From positions 178,127 through 225,671 of the forward strand of contig NMRA01000220.1 of the NCBI GenBank assembly GCA_002633005.1: a DNA stretch of 47,545 nt, in the 5' to 3' direction. The translations under genes were made by a program, and so were the position numbers. The notes beneath the pieces are model-generated. The model was given only the letters and a program-made list of their open reading frames with translations, did no database searches and was not told the origin of the DNA. This document shows positions 1-11,298 of the stretch, one piece after another. Source of the stretch: Phoronis australis (lineage: Eukaryota > Phoronida > Phoronidae). How positions within the stretch are numbered: position 1 is the stretch's first letter; each line of letters begins with the position of its first letter.

Positions 1-38
1 GGGGGGCGGGCCCCCTGGCCCCCCCTAAATCCGCCTAT
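1..38. repeat. End of a GGCGGATCC-type short element, cut by the window edge
   Basis: The window opens with G- and C-rich runs followed by TAAATCCGCC. The same ending closes the complete element at 38644-38808, so this is probably the right end of another copy whose left part lies outside the window. Family assignment (hAT-like non-autonomous) is inferred from the terminal motif only. Confidence 0.5.
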
Positions 39-2030
39 GAAGTGAACTGAGTCAAAAGTTCAGTCACTTCAGTCTTGGATGGCCACTGATCGTCTGTCCA
101 TAACGGAATTCGACAGCAGCTAACATTAGAACCACAGCTGCCGTGGTCTAGTTGGCCAAATGTTAGAGCAAATGATCGTTGGCTCGCGTTTTGAATTGGG
201 GTTCATGGGCACTTTTACTGGAAAGGCTCTAGACTGGCGAATACGTTTCTTCGCAGCGTCCTCATGTGGTTACGAAGGCGCTGCAATTGTCTGCGTAATA
301 ACACCAAGATAGAACTCAATAGATTTTTTGATTCTCGGCTGAATTTACCTCTCACGGTTTGAATATACCTCTTCCATTTCATGAGATATTGGCACCTGCT
401 GGTCTGGCTGTCATTTAAAATTTTGTGCTGCTAGGCCAAGAATGGCATTTGCGAGACTTTGAACCAGTTCACAGTAAAAATTGTCAGTCATTTGCCCCTT
501 GGCCTACGTTTTGCTCACTCGTGGGTTTTCTTAAACCTTTACTGCTTGTAAACGGGAAATTGAAACTTAGCACACGCTTTGGATTTATAAAGCATCTAGT
601 TAGCATTCGACACCTATACAGTGTGCTTTCAAGTGAAATTTGGATGGTTGTCACTCCGAATGCATTGTCTCTTAAAGCTCAAATGGTGGATAAAACTGCT
701 GATTTGATGTATTTTGTTCGTTTTTAAGGAACGGGTTGGACTTACGGCGCGGCAGTTTTAAAAGATGGACTCACTTTGGAGTCGATTAGACTTTGTGCAA
801 CTGAAGTTTTTGGTCCAGTTGACCGTTCATATTTTGAGGTTCTGTACATCCTACGGCTAGAAAAGAAGGTTGGATCTCTCAAAAATTAGCAAAATCTGTT
901 ACGAGCCTCGGTCCCTAGGATTTCTGATGTGGTTGTCATTGCTCCTACCGGAGTTAATCGTCTCAGGACGTCGACATCAGTCATGGGGTCTTTACATTTG
1001 AACCAGGCAAGTGAATATACACATGTAGCACTAGTCAAACAGCATCTTCTGCCGCTCGCTCCAGAATACCCTTGAGTGCACTGATTACACTACAGAATGC
1101 ATTCCAATCGGACATCACCAGGAACACACGATACAGTCGCAAATCGAAAATCAACGTTTTCGCACAGCCTGTGGTGGGTAAAGACTAACCGACCAGTTTT
1201 GTGACCGCCTTCAACACTCGCCTTCACACAGGCTCTGAAGTTAGGAACACCTCTCCCTTTGTACATGGCGTGGCAACAGACGGAAACAATATTGCTGAGT
1301 TTTGCATGCTTCTGCGTCATAGTATTTGTAATGACCCAATGGAAGAATGTGTCGCATTCGACATTTGGTAACGACTTTAGCATAATGCACAACAAAAAGT
1401 GGCGCCTGTGGTACGTATGACTTGGCCTACAGTAGTCACTACCGTACCATAAAATACAAAACAACATTAAACCCTGTTTTGGTGATTCCATTTAAAACGC
1501 TTCTGTCACATGCTATTGCACGTTTGTGCTTCCTCTGACAACGGTTCTGCTGCGACACATTGTCACTGCGTCACGCAAAGTGTGTCATGTGGCTGTAGTC
1601 GCATGGGCCCATCCCGCTTGCAGATTTTGCAATTTTTGCAGGGCCGTTCAAACTTAGGCTACTTCGAGTGTTAAACTGCGTGTTGACGTGTCCTCTTTAT
1701 GCATAGGCTAACAACGCTCTGATCCATGAGCTCAGACTATCATAGCTAAACGTTATCTTTGTCTCGATTTGCACAGACCACCAGAGGCTCAAGCAGAAAT
1801 GCAAGTTGCCATTGATTCCTTCTCAGGTAAAAGTCCCATTAAGCAGACATTTTTGAAAACCATTATTTCATTTCATGTTTTGGGTGGTACCCTTCAATGT
1901 TTGGTTTTCTGATGGGTTGTGTTCTTAAATAATGATAAAACCACGTTCATGGATTGCTCCAGAGAAGAGTTAAACTGCCTTTAGACGGAACCTTTGTGTA
2001 AATTTAAAACAAAACAGTGTTGAGCTGTAG
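39..2030. other. No gene recognised
   Basis: Two open frames of 100 codons (+, from 425) and 133 codons (-, 1090-1491) lie here. Neither shows a recognisable domain, a good exon boundary or biased composition, and both fit chance open frames in AT-rich DNA. No repeat structure stood out. Confidence 0.5.
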
Positions 2031-2216
2031 CTGGAGCAGTGGTACTAGCAGTAACAGTAGCTGTAGATGTAGATGTACTGTAGCAGTAGTAGCAGCAGCA
2101 TCAGCAGCAGCAGCATCAGCAGCAGCAGCATCAGCAGCAGCGTCAGCAGCAGCATCAGCAGCATCAGCAGCAGCAGCAGCAGCAGCAGCAGTAGCAGTAA
2201 CAGTAGGTGTTGCAGT
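2031..2216. repeat. AGC/ATCAGC microsatellite
   Basis: Trinucleotide tract of AGC units interrupted regularly by ATC, purest between about 2088 and 2204, with degenerate AGT/AAC variants at both ends. It is open in several frames and would give poly-Ser, poly-Ala or poly-Leu, which is a by-product of the repeat and not evidence of a gene. Confidence 0.9.
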
Positions 2217-3946
2217 TGCGCTAGTAAAAAGATTAGGGAAAGGTTATCGAGAATAGTTACACACAAAGCAGTTGGGAATAGTATGCTCAAGTTCATATCT
2301 TTCAAAACAAACGTTCTTAAAGTAATTTATGACAGAAGATAACGTATGGGTTGAATTCTTTTAGAAACACTAAAAAAGAAGGTCATTAATCATATGAGGT
2401 AAGGCATTGCAAACTGAATCTTCTACAAATGATTTAGTAGAGCAAAGAGTGTGTAGATGTAGTTGACTAGTGTAATCTTCATGAACAGACCCACGGGTTA
2501 TTAAATTGATCGTGTTAAAAATGAAGGGAGGTAATTATGAATATATTTGTAGAAAAAATGACAATAGCAACAACATTGTTGCATCGTCTGGCATTGGTAG
2601 GGAAGTGGTGGTCTTGGACTGAAAACTGTCAATTTTGCGTTTGATGTCACTTTTTTCGGAGTCTGAGTTTCACACAGTATTCGACAGAGTGAAATAAAGA
2701 CAAGTAACAACAAATACTGCCTGGTCTGCCAGGCAATTCTCAGTTGAAACTATACATTGGCTCCACATGTTACAGGCGTGGTAAACAAAGATCCCGTTTC
2801 CAGGTTGCACTGTTTACAAGTTGAGGACGAAACGGTCAGGCAATGGAAACATTTTTGATCATGTTGAGTCAATAAGGATTAAACTCCTTTCTCAAATATT
2901 TACTATAAATTTCCTCTGAGTCAAAAAAAGCAAAGGCGCGCTGGCAACTAAAATAAGTTTCAACATCGCAGACCCCATGCATCAATTTCATAATAAATTT
3001 TTAAACAAGCGAAACCCCTTGGAGACAGCAACGCAAACTTTTTCATGTCTGCCTTTGTAATTACCTTCTGTTAACCATTTCGGTATGGAGTCAGTCAAAT
3101 TTGCTGGGGATTTGTCGGCCTTTCCCTGACCATTTGACCTAACACATATATTGACTTTTATAAGAGCTGTGCGTAAACACAATGGATTATTTCAGAAGTG
3201 TATTCGACGATGTAAAGTTCAAAATGTTTGAATAGTATGTGCAGAGCAAGGTGGTTGTTAAAAGGACGCCGAAGTAACGATTGTTAATTTGTGTGAGATT
3301 GTTTTAATTGCCGCGATAAGTACATGTAACTAAAAGAAGGGAGCGTCGAACATTTGCAGACACTCACCAAGTCAATGTGAGTGTCTTTGGATTACATGTA
3401 TGCTATCAACGTACAATTAGTGCACTTGCAACAATTCAAGTAATTTGCTCTTTAGACGTGTCAATCAAGCTGATAATTTTAGCCAATCTGGTAGCGGGAA
3501 CAACTAAGTTAGTCATCTTTTTTCTGCAAACATTAGTTGCGAGCGATTATCATTGGCCAAGCGCGACACAAGTGCTAACCAAGGACCCGTTCTAAGAAAA
3601 TTGACAAATCTTAAGTTTCAGTCAATTTTAAGATAGAACTTTAAGTTGTTGCCAGTCCGTTTCAAGAAAGAGATCTGCTGGTTTGACCTAAATTTTCGAC
3701 AGAGGTTTTGTCTCAATTTTAACTGTCTTAACGGATGTGGAAATTTCGGAGTTCTGAAGTTGAGGCAAATCTTGGATTTGAGTCAAAAAAGAACTCGAGT
3801 CAGTTCCTGGGAACAGGCCCTATGTCTGTCACCAATGCAACGGTATCTTTTCTACGTGTGGCCTACATGTACATGTAACTGCTTTTGTCAGAACTATCCT
3901 ATCAAGTAACTCCGGTGTGAGCGGAGCGTTGATGCGAACTGCGAAA
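2217..3946. other. No gene recognised
   Basis: Only short open frames with no recognisable domain. No clear repeat boundaries were found. Confidence 0.5.
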
Positions 3947-3950
3947 TTAA

Positions 3951-4640
3951 AGGTGCTATTTGTAGCAAGCCACATTGTGACTTCCGGGAGGACTGTGTGT
4001 ACGAGTATAATCAGGAAAAGAAACACGTTATCAATGAAATACGGATTTAAAGAAAACACCACAACTGATACACTTAAAACAAGTGTGAACATATAGAAAA
4101 CCCTAGTAATTCCAAACATTACGCAATCGTTATTTGATAACGAAATGAACAAATGATGAAAAATGTGCCTTGTTGTATTAGGGTAACGATGACATATTAC
4201 CTTACTCATTTACACAATTTAATGAGACATAACATCTTTAAAGATCCTATGTCTCATTTAACTGTGAATATGCAAATGAAGTAGGCCTACTAGTTTCACT
4301 CTCCAAGTCTTTCGGTGTGTCGGAAACAATCCGAGAACCAGTTACCATTACAATCTCGTCAAAGTCTCGTTTTGCGAGACTATTTTTATGAAGTATAGTA
4401 TTATGTCATCGATTACCCTAATAAAACAAGGCTCATTTTTATTATTTGTTCATTGCGCTATCAAAGAGTGATTGCGTAATATGTGGAATTACTACGGTTT
4501 TCTATATGTTTACACATGTCTTTAAGTGTATCATTTGTGGTTTTATCTTGAAGGGATTTTATTTACAAAATGTTTCTTTTCCTGATTATACAAGGTGGCG
4601 CTTGCTACAAATTTAAATACTCGCGGTTTTAATAGCATCT
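3951..4640. mobile_element. 690-bp hairpin (foldback) MITE with TTAA-type ends
   Basis: Left arm about 3951-4205 and right arm about 4385-4640 are imperfect reverse complements over roughly 220-250 bp. Both begin with A-G-R-TGCTATT, followed by TTTGTAGCAAG, TATAATCAGGAAAAG, CATATAGAAAACC and ATTACGCAATC in the same order. The left flank is TTAA and the right flank TTAT, consistent with a decayed TTAA target duplication as seen in Kolobok or piggyBac families. No protein is encoded. The loop holds a second, near-perfect palindrome at 4221-4258. Confidence 0.75.
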
Positions 4641-4644
4641 TTAT

Positions 4645-5684
4645 CTGGACCGTTCATACCGTCTTCGGTAGTTAAAGAAGAACACCACCCAAAAACAACC
4701 TATTTTGTATCAATTTAGAGCGAGTAGTTTCACTCGATAACAGCAAGTACAGTTCTTTTACCTGTCAGCTGACGGCAGACGGAGGTGTTGAAATTAACCA
4801 ATGACTTCAGAAGTTCGAATGCAGTCTGTTCAGCAGTTCACAACACGCTTAGTGGTGTCAGCTTATCGTTTGAATTCATTGTTTTACAGGAATAAGTCAT
4901 CAAAATTTGATGTAAAACCCTCGAGGTATTAAACAAACGTGTTGTTTTATTTCGCTGTTACGGATTTATAGGCATTTGAACGTACCGTAGCCTACAATTT
5001 ACCAAGGTCGGTCGCGGGAGTTTGGGGTCTGTTCGGTGATAAATTTGAATTATTCTTCCGTGAACTATACAGACGGGAGAACATAGCTGTGTGTTTTAAT
5101 TTTAGACTTGCGATTTTTTTAGTTCTGAACACACAAAACGCTTGTTATGCCGACTAGAGCTCGGAACCCGATCAGGCCGGTCGCGGCCGGACTGAAAACA
5201 TCACGAACACAAACCTGCCAAAGTTGGAAACTAAACTTTCAGTCACGAAAAGACAATACTAGTGAGCCAAAAACATAATGTGCACGTGATTATTTTGGTG
5301 AATTAGCCGCAAAATGCAAATCTACTTACTAGACCGTCGGGGGCCGCGAGCCAGGTTTCCCGTCCATAGAACCGTCAGTCAAGGGCAAAAGTTGTACAGT
5401 AACAATGATTCGAATAATGCATGTGAATATTTAAATAAAGATTCCCCTAACATCTGACCATAGGATACAAAATGGAGTTATTGTTTCACAACAGCTTTTT
5501 GTCAGCAAACACTGAAGTAGCATGCGCTCACACGGCCTCGGTGACCGGTCAATTAGTTTATTGCCTCTAACGCAAATTTTATTTAATGTGGCAGACATTG
5601 CTTCAGTTTTATCTAAGCATTGGTTAGGGTGACAAAAATTCATTTTGAAACAGAAAGCACAATGATAAACGTCAACGTGCATGG
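4645..5684. other. No gene recognised
   Basis: No exon-like open frame with matching splice sites and no clear repeat family. The open frame on the minus strand at 5431-5811 runs into the repeat that starts at 5685 and has no recognisable domain. Confidence 0.45.
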
Positions 5685-5928
5685 GCGCATCCAGGGGGGC
5701 TCGTCGAGCCCCCCCCAATTTGGCGAATAGGTAAAAAAGGTCCGCCTCAGCGAAACAAAAAGTCCGAGTAAATGAGACAAAAGTCCACAGGAATCCTGCG
5801 CGGATGCACAATTCGTAGGCTTGAACCTAGTGGTCCGTTTTTTTTTAGTCCTCGTTGATTTTTGTCAGTAAAAAGTCCGCATACCGAAAAATTCGAGCCC
5901 CCCTATACTTTAGGCTGGGTGCGCGCTT
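5685..5928. repeat. Short G/C-run terminal element
   Basis: The left end reads GGGCGCATCCAGGGGGG and continues into a palindromic CTCGTCGAG flanked by G and C runs. The right end reads CCCCCCTATACTTTAGGCTGGGTGCGCGC. The ends GGGCGCATCCAG and GCGCGCACCCAG (reverse complement) match at most positions, which suggests a small non-autonomous DNA element. It abuts the start of the broken P2X7-ballast-like frame at 5932, so it may have truncated that copy. Confidence 0.5.
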
Positions 5929-5931
5929 GAC

Positions 5932-6290
5932 GTGGCAACTTGCAATCCCGACTTATACGAGTGCTCATATGACGAAGACTTCACAGGTCGATCGTTAGGT
6001 TTTACAGGCTATCAGTTCGAACCGCAATACACTGATCCAGAAAAAGTAGAGATGCGCCGTGAACCTGCACAGGTAACGGAACATATGGATAGTATAGAAA
6101 ACCGTTTGAATAACTTGCCATGGTGTCGGTGTACTAACTACACGCTAATGGAAAGGACTGGCGCTTGCGTTTGCTGCCACGAAATTCGGTAAGTGATAAA
6201 CCTCCTTCAGTTGGAGAAGCGCAGATGTGTCTCACGGACCGTCCTGATTTCGCACCCGCATCTGAACAGAGGTCTGCTTACGACGTTTTT
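5932..6290 (+). pseudogene. P2X7 intracellular ballast-like cysteine-rich protein, frameshifted
   Basis: The frame from 5932 encodes an acidic start, then GYQFEPQYT, then NLPWCRC, then GACVCCHEI and a stop at 6190-6192. This order (FEPxY, WCxC, then a CxCC cluster) is the hallmark of the zinc-binding intracellular ballast domain of P2X7, which also occurs in many non-receptor invertebrate proteins. After the stop, homology resumes in another frame with a segment resembling LTDRPDF, matching the ITxHPxF-type continuation of the family, then ends at a stop. A frameshift plus truncation therefore make it a pseudogene. The open frame starts at a GTG, so the true start is unknown. The context suggests a transposon passenger gene, not a receptor gene. 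Confidence 0.65.
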
Positions 6291-6424
6291 TAGGGCTGGG
6301 AAAAAGAACTGGCGAAAACATCCTACACTCAGAGGACCAAACATAAGCTTGACGAACGAGTCAGTCATCAAACAGGTTATATAACACGTTATGTTCTCAT
6401 GCCTTTAATTATTTGTAATATTTT

Positions 6425-6787
6425 TCATGGCCAACTACATTCTTCCATAAACGAAAACTGATCAACACCCGATCCGCGTTTCTTTGCCTCCTGCCTGCCG
6501 AACGCAAACACACTAGGAACAGCATCTGACCAATGCCTTAGTCTCATTTTCTGCCCTGGCATGACCTGTTTAGTAAGCCGGCATTCGAAATGCCGGCCGA
6601 AGACACGGAGAAGTTTCACGGCCTCATACTTGTTATTAACGGGATGCTTTTCATTCTTCACTGCCGCGAGCCTCTCCCGAAGCATTATGGGCTCTCGAGG
6701 AAATCGAGTAAACGATATACCCCACTTTCCTCGCCGCAGCTTCATCGTTCGCACAAGGGGGAACGATACACTACACCAAAGCGGCAC
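6425..6787 (-). pseudogene. THAP zinc-finger domain, decayed
   Basis: The minus-strand frame shows the THAP pattern: GISFTRFP near residues 24-31 (the family's FxRFP motif), a helix-forming LRERLAAV stretch, VFGRHF around residues 64-69 where C-x2-H is expected, and AVPSVF at the end (family AVP box). The Cys of the C-x2-H pair is Phe here and the N-terminal C-x2-4-C pair is not intact, so the zinc site is lost. THAP domains are sequence-specific DNA binders and form the N-terminus of Kolobok and P-type transposases. It lies opposite the ballast-like pseudogene. Confidence is good for the domain and moderate for the element family. Confidence 0.65.
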
Positions 6788-7019
6788 ACACTCTGCAAAA
6801 GAGCCACTGACTTCGCTGCGTCGTTTCTCACCTTCCTCACAGGTTAACGCGACACCTCTCGGCGACGTAAGATCGACTGTATACGAGATGATGTATATAT
6901 AGACCGATTAAGACGGTAAAAAAGACTAATTAAATCGGATGGCATTCTCCTTTAACGTACATCGAAGTAAACGTCATGTGACGCTGTGCCAAGTAATTGC
7001 ATGGTATTGCTGATGCATC

Positions 7020-7345
7020 ACGTACACGCTAAAATTTTTTAAATGTGAAAATTTGGGAACATTTACATGTGGTAATTGACATAAAACTTATTTCTAATTC
7101 GATTGGTGATTATTCGAATAAGCAGCTATTAGCGTCGACAGAGTCCTTTAAATGTTGGCGAAAACAGTAGCCCCTGGCGATATCTTCGATGGGACCGTAG
7201 TTGACCGTTAGCACTGCACCTCAGCGTCGACGCTCCGCTGTTAAATCCTCTTGTTTACTGCAAAATTAACTGGTGCCGTTAACTTTGACCCAGGACTGAA
7301 GTTAACCGTTCTTACTAACCACAACTCCCCAAAACATCGACGGGT
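7020..7345. repeat. Dispersed repeat, inverted relative to 29577-29905
   Basis: Reading this segment in reverse complement gives the same order of blocks as 29577-29905: CATCGACGG, a GGAGTTG block, GCGGAGCGTCGACG, the GGTGCxxTG block, GGTCCCA, GATATCGCCAGG-like, GATCACCAATCGAATTA and AAGTTTTAT. Many substitutions and small indels show that both copies are old. No coding capacity was seen. The class is unknown. Confidence 0.7.
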
Positions 7346-8364
7346 CGACTTTAAGGAAAACGTCTGAAATTGTGTAATAACTATGAGCAATTTTTGAGAA
7401 TCGAGATTACAAATAGAACACAATTCTTCACTAATTACAAACCTTTTGCGAATCTTTGAACAGTATCCTCACCCAAGCGTTTTAAAATGAAAATGTCGTG
7501 AGTTTATCTAGTGTCAAATGCATATTCATTCTTCATCTATCGTGGAAGCAATTGAAATTGGTATCGGAGTGATCCGCAAGAACGTACGTTCTTAGAGGCG
7601 GAAATTAAGTGGCACCCATATGTAGTCCTGTGCCAGACTGTAGGTGAATGGGTAACTAATCGACACCCGCAAAGTGAGCAAGTAAATGGTATTCATCAAA
7701 AGACTACTGGCTTCCACAAGGAAGGTTAAATATTACATAACCAGTTCTATTATATGATAAAATAAAATTATGAGCTATATCAATCTCTTCATTTCCTAGT
7801 GTGGCATTCATGTCATCAGACAGGCTACCAATTCAACTTCTGAATTGCCAAGGGCAAACCGCATCAAGCAAAACATAATCCATCGCTTTTACTGATCGAG
7901 TTGCTCCAAAATATTGCGGGACTTGAGAGAATATTTCCATGTATCGTGATATTGTCACCAGTTTGGGGAAAGTCCTTCAACAAAACTCACAACAAAATTT
8001 TTTGTGCAAGTCCAGTGCTACACTGCTAGAATGTGACGTCACAAACAAAATATTTTCACGCTTGTTTGACCACAAACAACCTCGCTGCGAATTTAGTACT
8101 TCCGAAAAATGTTTTGCTCATTTTAAGTGGCTATTAAGATCATGAAGAATTCTCATTATCCCTAAGATAACAAGAAAGTTGAGTAAACATGAATATCCCC
8201 AATCTGTTGATTATTGCCATGCTTCACAAAAACGACTATTAAAACAAGTACGCAACGCCCGCTTTCCTAACCACTTAGCTTAATTTATTAGAGAATGTGG
8301 CTAACGACTGTACAGCAGTGCACTACAGTTGTCTCTCCTGTTGAATTTATTTATTTCCGTGCAT
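7346..8364. other. No gene recognised
   Basis: Only short open frames, for example 68 codons from 7939, without a domain or supported splice sites. Confidence 0.5.
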
Positions 8365-8490
8365 AAATATAGGTTATTGAATGGTTCTGGCGTTATTAAA
8401 CGTATTTTGAGGAACGAGATGATTCTTAGAAAAAACATCGAGTTCCTCATTATACATTTAATAACCCCAGAGCCATTCAGTAACCTATTT
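8365..8490. repeat. Short hairpin: 50-bp arms with 26-bp loop
   Basis: Left arm 8365-8415 and right arm 8442-8490 are reverse complements at roughly 88% of positions, from AAATAxxGGTTA at the base to TGAGGAAC next to the loop. The size is compatible with a MITE or a microRNA-like precursor. The sequence alone does not decide between them. Confidence 0.75.
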
Positions 8491-10474
8491 GTCCCTCACT
8501 TTTTTGTGATATAAATAACACTTGCCGTCGGGTAGAAACTTCAGTTCTTCCTTGAATATTGATGCTTTTGGAACTGCTTGAAGGACGTCATAGGTCACCA
8601 GGTCAACTCATGGCGACAAAAATACAGGAATATTTGTCGTCTGCTCGTCAAAATGGCTCATGAAGTCAATGAAAAAAATTGGCCAAGATTTAACATTGTT
8701 TTAACGGAATAACCGGACAAAAGATACTGTCCTCAGATGAAGTTTGAAGATGTGCGGGAGTTCGTGCAGTGGATAAATAAATGTTTGAAAGTTTCCTTTT
8801 TACGTCGAGTAATACTACACTCAAGTAATGCGTGTCATACATTGAGTATCCTTGCGCACAATTTCTTTATATACATTTTCAACTCTGCTTGTCGTAAGCG
8901 TGCCGTGGCTTATAGGTAACGGTAATTCTGAAACCCAAGTTGAAATGCCTCGCAAGTCAAGTTCCGAATCTCCCGCTAAATCGATGTATCACTCCATGAC
9001 ATAAGTAAAGTGGTTATTAAATGGTCATATGTCTAAAAACACAATAAGTGAGGAATAAAAGTCCAATATCACACTGTTAAAGCAAAATAAGCTGTATAGA
9101 CGTAATGGAATGTTCTCAGAAGAACACAGTCAGAGAGAAAACACTGATTTGACACTGGATGTAACTCATAACTGATGGTCCAACTAATCCGTGTGTCATT
9201 ATACTGACTTCGGTGACAAAGAAAATCACCTGGTTGACACAAATTCTTTCCTCGCCAACTCGATGTTGTCCAGAAAACTTCCAATTTTCTTTGATTCTTG
9301 AAACGTCTAAGGCCCAAAGTAATGATGATAGACACGTACTTTGTTATCTTTTTCAGCTGTCAAAAGCGACGGAAGTGAACAGGTACTACATACATGTATA
9401 TATAACTGTATCGTTTTGTTCGAGACATAATCTAAATTGAGATGTGGCAATCCGATGTACTGGTTCAAAAGTTTAGACATGAAACGTCCAATGCAAAAAA
9501 AACAACTTTCACATTCGTGAATGTTGCAATATAGTGGATTTTTCGTGGAGCCTTCACTGATTCTGCGGCTCAAAACACGGCAGACCTAGCCGGTCATTCT
9601 CAAACATAAATTGCTTTTACCACGTGAACCTAACGAGCAAGTGTGATAACTGCAATAATCAATAACAGTCGCAATAATTACTGAATTTTCCGCCTTTATT
9701 AAAACCACACAAGTAAACCGACTGTGTATTGGTATATTTTAGATTTAAAAAAAATAAGACTCATAAAATGTCTGACAGAATCGATCAATTTCATGGTCAT
9801 ATATTGTCAGCCAAATTAATCTCCCTAATCTCTTGATATTGCCACGATTGATAAATAACAGACAGCACCCCGACTCTTCTTTCAACTTAATGGCTCTTGT
9901 TGGCAATTAAGAATTAAAAGGACGTCAAATTCTGCGGCAGCGTCTAAACAGACATTTTAATACCACTAGATTACTTGTAGTCCTGGGAGAACTTGAAAAG
10001 TTTGGACCAGTTTACAAACTACTTTAATTCACAGTCCACAAAATCTGCAAAAGTTACGAAAGCTTCAGGCGGGAGAAACGCCGTCAGCAACGGAAAATTC
10101 AAAAGTCAATTGATGAAACCGGAGTAGACTTCAAGAAAGTTCTGTTACAATTAACTTAAAGAGGCAACAATCGGAAATGTAATCCCATCAAACTCGGAAA
10201 TGGAATCCCATCAAACCAGATCAAAGTATGTTTTTCGACCTAATTTCTTGAAAATCAACGGAATATGCTCAACACCGCTCACAGTAAGGAAAATGTGCCA
10301 AATTGACCAGAGACGCTTTTAAAACTGAAAACATCCCCTTTAAATTTAAAGCATTTTTCTGCATTCTTCAAATCTAAAGTGTGACACTGTGAGTCACAAT
10401 GCAAACGCTGTGCGCTGAGCGGCTGAATGGCTGTAAGTTGCATTAGTTGTAATTCCCGTATCTCGAATGATTGC
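8491..10474. other. No gene recognised
   Basis: Short open frames on both strands (9069-9335, 9213-9440, 9307-9573) overlap one another and show no domain. No clear repeat boundaries. Confidence 0.5.
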
Positions 10475-10478
10475 TTAA

Positions 10479-10811
10479 AAGGATACCAAACCAGGTTTAG
10501 ACGACTTTACCTAAAATTAGCTCCGTTACTTATATTTGGGTAATCTTTACTTCCACGTAATAATGAAAACATTGTTCAGGTAAAACACTCTCCTCACTGA
10601 CAAAATAGATTTGTTGAGTCGAGATACGCCGTCTCTCCCCACAGCCGTTCATTAACTCCTTCCGGAGCGTTAGTCACGTTAAACAATAGCATAGTTTATA
10701 AGAAGTTGTGGAACTTGAATTAAACTGCCAAGGAATGACGAAGGTCTAAAGAACATTTAGTTCGTTTGTATTCATATCCGTCGATGGCCAAAATCCGGGT
10801 TTAGTACCCCT
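10479..10811. mobile_element. 333-bp TTAA-flanked MITE (Kolobok-like)
   Basis: TTAA at 10475-10478 and again at 10812-10815 flank an element whose ends read AAGGATACCAAACCAGG (left) and, reverse-complemented, AGGGGTACTAAACCCGG (right). Terminal inverted repeats of about 17 bp and an exact TTAA duplication fit a non-autonomous Kolobok or piggyBac-type element. It has no open frame. The ends also resemble those of the element at 13384-13977, so they may belong to one family. Confidence 0.7.
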
Positions 10812-11151
10812 TTAAAGTGACAAGTTGTCATGTACCGAGGCGGAGATAAAAAATCGACGCGCGTCTCGTCGTCTAACCTCCAGTTTGAGGAATTACTACT
10901 TCTATAGATTTTATTTTAGGAAAATCGACAAAAGAGGTTCAAAATCATAGTTAAATGTAGCAAATTCCCCAGAAACGCCTTAAAAAGTTAAAATTGAGAC
11001 ATTTTTCAGAGTTAATTGTGACGGCTGCTCTGGCTAGCCCTTATTTGATTACCGTGTATATGCAGCTGTATGGGAAGCGATCCGCATTTTGATTCTGCTG
11101 TCACTCATATGAGCGAACACAGCCACCGAAGCAGACTTAAAATTGACAAAA

Positions 11152-11298
11152 ATAGGTAAATTACGTGCGTGAATTAAATTCAATTTACGCCATAAAGAAT
11201 TAATTTACACTTTTAAAAGTTAATTCAAGGTTGATAATTAATGTACGCTATTAATAATTAATTTACGCATATAATTCACGTGCGTAACGTTCACCTAT
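11152..11298. mobile_element. 147-bp palindromic-end MITE
   Basis: The left end, ATAGGTAAATTACGTGCGTG, and the right end, whose reverse complement is ATAGGTGAACGTTACGCACG, pair after small indels. Between them AATTTACGC-like units recur about four times on either strand. It is very AT-rich, with no coding capacity and no clear target duplication. Confidence 0.65.

Larger units (their letters stand above)
5932..6951. mobile_element. Decayed Kolobok-like element (gene pair THAP and P2X7-ballast-like)
   Basis: A P2X7-ballast-like pseudogene on the + strand (5932-6290) faces a THAP pseudogene on the - strand (6425-6787). The right end, GGCATTCTCCT followed by TTAA at 6952-6955, reads outward as TTAA-AGGAGAATGCC and resembles the TTAA-AGGCGAAGG end of the Kolobok copy at 34537. 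The left terminal repeat was not found; the left side is bounded by the element at 5685-5928. Gene order and orientation mirror the copy at 34537-36228 in reverse. The transposase core is missing. Confidence 0.6.

Noticed and set aside
1090-1491. 133-codon minus-strand open frame with several Cys and His
   Set aside because: The Cys/His spacing matches no zinc-finger or secreted-domain pattern; it is probably chance.
2017-2342. Poly-Ser, poly-Ala and poly-Leu open frames
   Set aside because: They come from the AGC/ATC microsatellite read in different frames on both strands; there is no gene context or splice support.
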